A stretch of DNA of 8,284 nucleotides, from NCBI GenBank assembly GCA_030629865.1, contig DAOVOC010000037.1, positions 1 to 8,284 on the forward strand, read 5' to 3'. This document shows positions 6,952 to 8,284 of this stretch, one piece after another (the first letter of the stretch is position 1; the number at the start of each line of letters is the position of its first letter). The notes beneath the pieces are model-generated. The model was given only the letters and a program-made list of their open reading frames with translations, searched no databases and had not been told where the DNA came from. This stretch comes from a bacterium (GTDB taxonomy: Bacteria > Babelota > Babeliae > Babelales > GCA-2401785). The position numbers and the translations under genes are program-made.

Positions 6952-7464
6952 ATGAAGAAAATGATTAAAGGTATCGCATTGGCCGTTGTTGCTGCTTTTG
7001 CTGCTCAAGATGGTTCAGCGATTAGAATCCCTAACGCTAAATTGGTTGGCACAATTGCTGCCGGAACCGGTCTTGCTGGTGCTGCTACTGTAGGTACTAT
7101 TCTTGTTCTTGCTAAAAAAGGCAAAATCAAGCTTAGCCCTAAAGCTAAAAAATTTATTTTGTTTGTTGGCGGTAGCGCAAGTGCTGTAGCTGCTGTTACT
7201 GGTAGTGTTCTTTTTGCCTTGGCAGATAAAGAAGCTAAAGAAGATAAAGAAGCTAAAGAAGCTAAAGAAGATAAAGAAGCTAAAGAAGCTAAAGAAGATA
7301 AAGAAGATAAAGAAGTTGAAGCAATAAAACAGCAAAAAATTCTTAATCAAGAAAAAAGTGTAAAGCTTATTCAAAAGAAATGGCGTGATTATTTGAAAAA
7401 GAAAAAATTTGCGTTTTCTAACGGTGCTGAAGAGGCTAGAGCATCCGGAGATTATGAGGTCTAA
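6952..7464 (+). CDS. Exported/membrane protein with KE tandem repeat and IQ-like motif
   Basis: A 170-residue protein of no family I recognise. Residues 1-23 form a Sec signal (MKKMIKGIALAVVAAFAAQ, likely cut after GSA at 23). Two Gly/Ala-rich hydrophobic segments follow, about 31-54 and 68-91, separated by a basic loop (KKGKIKLSPKAKK, 55-67). Residues 92-121 are ten perfect D/A-K-E triplets, predicted to be a charged helix. Residues 140-153, IQKKWRDYLKKKKF, fit the calmodulin-binding IQ pattern (IQxxxRGxxxRxxF) except for Asp in place of Gly. The start at 6952 has TAAGGA 7 nt upstream. By the positive-inside rule, the loop faces the cytoplasm and the C-terminal tail lies outside. Paired hydrophobic segments with a tail recall the bilobed anchor of chlamydial Inc proteins in shape only. 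It forms its own unit, ending in the terminator at 7500. An exported host-interacting factor is my inference. Confidence 0.85.
   Translation: MKKMIKGIALAVVAAFAAQDGSAIRIPNAKLVGTIAAGTGLAGAATVGTILVLAKKGKIKLSPKAKKFILFVGGSASAVAAVTGSVLFALADKEAKEDKEAKEAKEDKEAKEAKEDKEDKEVEAIKQQKILNQEKSVKLIQKKWRDYLKKKKFAFSNGAEEARASGDYEV
7225..7314 (+). repeat. Tandem 9-bp repeat, ten units, in-frame
   Basis: Ten consecutive 9-bp units GATAAAGAA or GCTAAAGAA encode DKE or AKE in the order D-A-D-A-A-D-A-A-D-D. Units differ only at the A/C and the adjoining wobble position of the first codon, with no synonymous drift in AAA or GAA. Units 3-5 and 6-8 make two identical 27-bp blocks. This points to recent slippage or unequal-crossover expansion; any copy change keeps the frame and alters only linker length. 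Confidence 0.9.
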
Positions 7465-7499
7465 TCTAATAGTTAATTTTTATTTGATTTATCAGGTTT

Positions 7500-7538
7500 A
7501 CAAGGGTTGGGAATTCTCCTGGCCCTTGTTTCTTTTTT
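7500..7538 (+). terminator. Intrinsic terminator of the KE-repeat gene
   Basis: A continuous 13-bp stem (ACAAGGGTTGGGA at 7500-7512 with TCCTGGCCCTTGT at 7517-7529, three G-U pairs) closes a 4-nt ATTC loop and is followed by TTCTTTTTT. It sits 35 nt after the stop and separates this gene from the next. Confidence 0.9.
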
Positions 7539-7546
7539 AACCAATT

Positions 7547-7602
7547 GTTTTTGAGCTTCTTTGCTTGTAAATGTCATTTTTGCTCAAAAACCTCACTTTT
7601 TT
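7547..7602 (+). other. Inverted repeat plus T tract, attenuator-like
   Basis: GTTTTTGAGC (7547-7556) and GCTCAAAAAC (7582-7591) are perfectly complementary over 10 bp with a 25-nt loop, followed by CTCAC and T6 (7597-7602). The right arm can alternatively pair with TTTTTG at 7577-7582. It includes copy 2 of the intergenic element. It could be a second, weaker terminator catching read-through, or a leader switch if a promoter lies upstream. The first terminator at 7500 and the candidate promoter at 7656 make read-through capture the simpler reading. Confidence 0.45.
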
Positions 7603-7603
7603 A
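7571..7603 (+). repeat. Intergenic element, copy 2
   Basis: Second copy of the element at 6762-6794; core TGTCATTTTTGCTCAAAAA at 7572-7590. Both differences from the first core lie outside the TTTTTG and CAAAAA arms, so the small hairpin is kept. It stands about 100 nt upstream of the 7691 gene. Confidence 0.45.
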
Positions 7604-7640
7604 ACGTGCCTTTGGCCCCTTTTGTTCCGTGGGTTTCATT

Positions 7641-7661
7641 CTTGTAACATGTACTTGTAAT
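7641..7661 (+). promoter_or_regulatory. Candidate promoter -10 TGTAAT with CTTGTAA direct repeats
   Basis: TGTAAT at 7656-7661 matches 5 of 6 of the -10 consensus, 29 nt before the start codon. CTTGTAA occurs at 7641-7647 and 7654-7660, 13 bp apart, and again at 7564-7570; the paired copies could be a regulator site overlapping the -10 box. No convincing -35 is present, so activator dependence is possible. Confidence 0.35.
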
Positions 7662-7676
7662 GAAAGTGTGGCAGAG

Positions 7677-7681
7677 AGGAG
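7677..7681 (+). promoter_or_regulatory. Strong Shine-Dalgarno of the 7691 gene
   Basis: AGGAG, within GAGAGGAG, lies 9 nt before ATG 7691. It is the strongest ribosome binding site in the window and fixes the start directly ahead of the signal peptide. Confidence 0.75.
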
Positions 7682-7690
7682 CTAAAAATT

Positions 7691-8167
7691 ATGAAAAAAA
7701 TGTTTAAAAAATTAATGATCGTTATCGCGATAGCAAGTTTTACAGCTTCTGGCAGAGCACAAGCTAGCCAAGACCTGGAAGCTAGTTTTGCCCAAATTCG
7801 CGACGTTGCGCAGCAGTTTGAAAACATGGTATACGGCATTCGTGGCCTTGTAAAAGCTGTAGCAAAAAACGGTCAAGCAGTAACTGGAGTAGAAATGCGA
7901 AAGATTGTTGCAAAAAAAGTTAAAGACAAAGGTCGTGAAGTTGCAGATGGCGTTAAAAATACGTGTAGGGAATCGGCAACTGAGCTTGACACAATCGCTA
8001 GAGACGCTGTTGAAGGTGTTGTTGCTGCAATTTTTCAGCAACTAGCAGTAACTTCCCAGCGTGTTGCACAAACTGCAGAAAAAACTGCCAGTAGTGGCGT
8101 AAGCCAGTTGATACGAACGGCACTTGGAATAAAAAATGTTGGAAAAACTTTGAGCTCGGCTGTATAA
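7691..8167 (+). CDS. Small exported alpha-helical protein, unknown function
   Basis: A 158-residue protein I do not recognise. The N-terminus MKKMFKKLMIVIAIASFTAS is a textbook Sec signal peptide (basic start, hydrophobic core about 8-18) with an AQA cleavage site at 23-25, so the mature protein should begin SQDLEAS. The mature 133 residues look mostly helical and amphipathic, rich in Ala, Val, Lys and Gln, with no further membrane segment, no catalytic motif and one cysteine (Cys92), so no internal disulfide. The absence of a Cys right after the signal argues against a lipoprotein. It shares the MKKM start and a short exported form with its upstream neighbour but no clear sequence similarity. 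It has its own strong ribosome binding site and terminator, suggesting an abundant monocistronic product. Periplasmic or secreted location is inferred. Confidence 0.85.
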   Translation: MKKMFKKLMIVIAIASFTASGRAQASQDLEASFAQIRDVAQQFENMVYGIRGLVKAVAKNGQAVTGVEMRKIVAKKVKDKGREVADGVKNTCRESATELDTIARDAVEGVVAAIFQQLAVTSQRVAQTAEKTASSGVSQLIRTALGIKNVGKTLSSAV

Positions 8168-8196
8168 GCCAAAGCGACAATCTCCACACCCACACA

Positions 8197-8239
8197 GGGG
8201 CGGGGGCGATCCATTGCGGATCCCTCGCCCTCTTTTTTT
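8197..8239 (+). terminator. Intrinsic terminator of the 7691 gene
   Basis: A G/C-rich arm (8197-8212) pairs with 8218-8231 around the loop ATTGC: GATCC with GGATC, then GGGG with CCTC, then GGGGC with GCCCT, with single-base bulges at C8207 and one G. A run of seven T follows (8233-8239). It lies 29 nt after the stop. Confidence 0.88.
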
Positions 8240-8240
8240 A

Positions 8241-8284
8241 TTAAAATCCGTCGATCATTTCGTTTTCGCGGTACCAGTTTAAAA
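8241..8284 (-). CDS. Probable 3' end of a gene running off the right edge
   Basis: On the minus strand a TAA at 8241-8243 closes an open frame that reaches the window edge and reads LNWYRENEMIDGF as its last residues. The composition is protein-like, and the stop falls one base after the T tract of the opposing gene's terminator, as expected for convergent neighbours. Only about 13 codons are visible, so neither the family nor the reality of the gene can be confirmed. Confidence 0.45.
   Translation of the reverse strand, partial: LNWYRENEMIDGF

Noticed and set aside
7225..7314. CRISPR-like array
   Set aside because: The repeats are 9 bp, directly contiguous with no spacers and fully in frame within a coding gene.
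7015..7374. Antisense Phe-rich open frame opposite the KE repeat
   Set aside because: Its FF/IFF-rich sequence is simply the complement of the AAA-GAA repeat and is explained by the sense gene.

Overview
The window looks like part of a low-GC bacterial chromosome with mostly monocistronic housekeeping genes for DNA metabolism, interleaved with secreted proteins of eukaryote-interaction type. Confidently recognised genes are dnaB (5' end cut off by the window edge), ruvC, mutS and a small zinc-ribbon protein. Between and after them lie a secreted leucine-rich-repeat (LRR) protein and two small exported proteins with no recognised family. Scattered single housekeeping genes, a large secreted LRR protein and a membrane protein with a calmodulin-type IQ motif suggest a host-associated bacterium living in or on eukaryotic cells. 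Candidatus Dependentiae (TM6) or a similar protist-associated lineage would fit, but this is inference: there is no rRNA or marker phylogeny here to prove it.

Layout: 3-1112 (+) dnaB C-terminal four-fifths; 1124-3070 (-) secreted LRR protein, convergent with dnaB with only 11 nt between stops; 3071-3170 divergent promoter region; 3171-3683 (+) ruvC with a GTG start; 3687-3947 (-) zinc-ribbon protein, convergent with ruvC with 3 nt between stops; 3948-4108 divergent intergenic region with a -10 box and inverted repeats; 4109-6748 (+) mutS; 6749-6951 intergenic; 6952-7464 (+) exported or membrane KE-repeat/IQ-motif protein followed by a strong intrinsic terminator; 7539-7690 intergenic with a 10-bp inverted repeat; 7691-8167 (+) small exported helical protein with a second strong terminator; 8241-8284 (-) probable 3' tail of a further gene running off the right edge. 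No gene-free stretch exceeds 300 bases; the longest is 226 nt (7465-7690). I see no tRNA, rRNA, CRISPR array, insertion sequence or intein.

How the genes fit together: DnaB unwinds the fork, MutS finds replication mismatches and RuvC resolves Holliday junctions, so three proteins of genome replication and maintenance sit near each other, but on separate transcription units and without their usual partners (no ruvA/ruvB or mutL in view). The three exported proteins form the accessory layer. The most interesting candidate is the 6952-7464 product: signal peptide, two Gly/Ala-rich hydrophobic segments around a short basic loop, a perfect tandem D/A-K-E repeat, then a near-canonical IQ motif, an arrangement that could present a calmodulin-binding tail outside the bacterial cytoplasm. 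The LRR protein is also notable for a 49-residue super-repeat made of two alternating LRR types.
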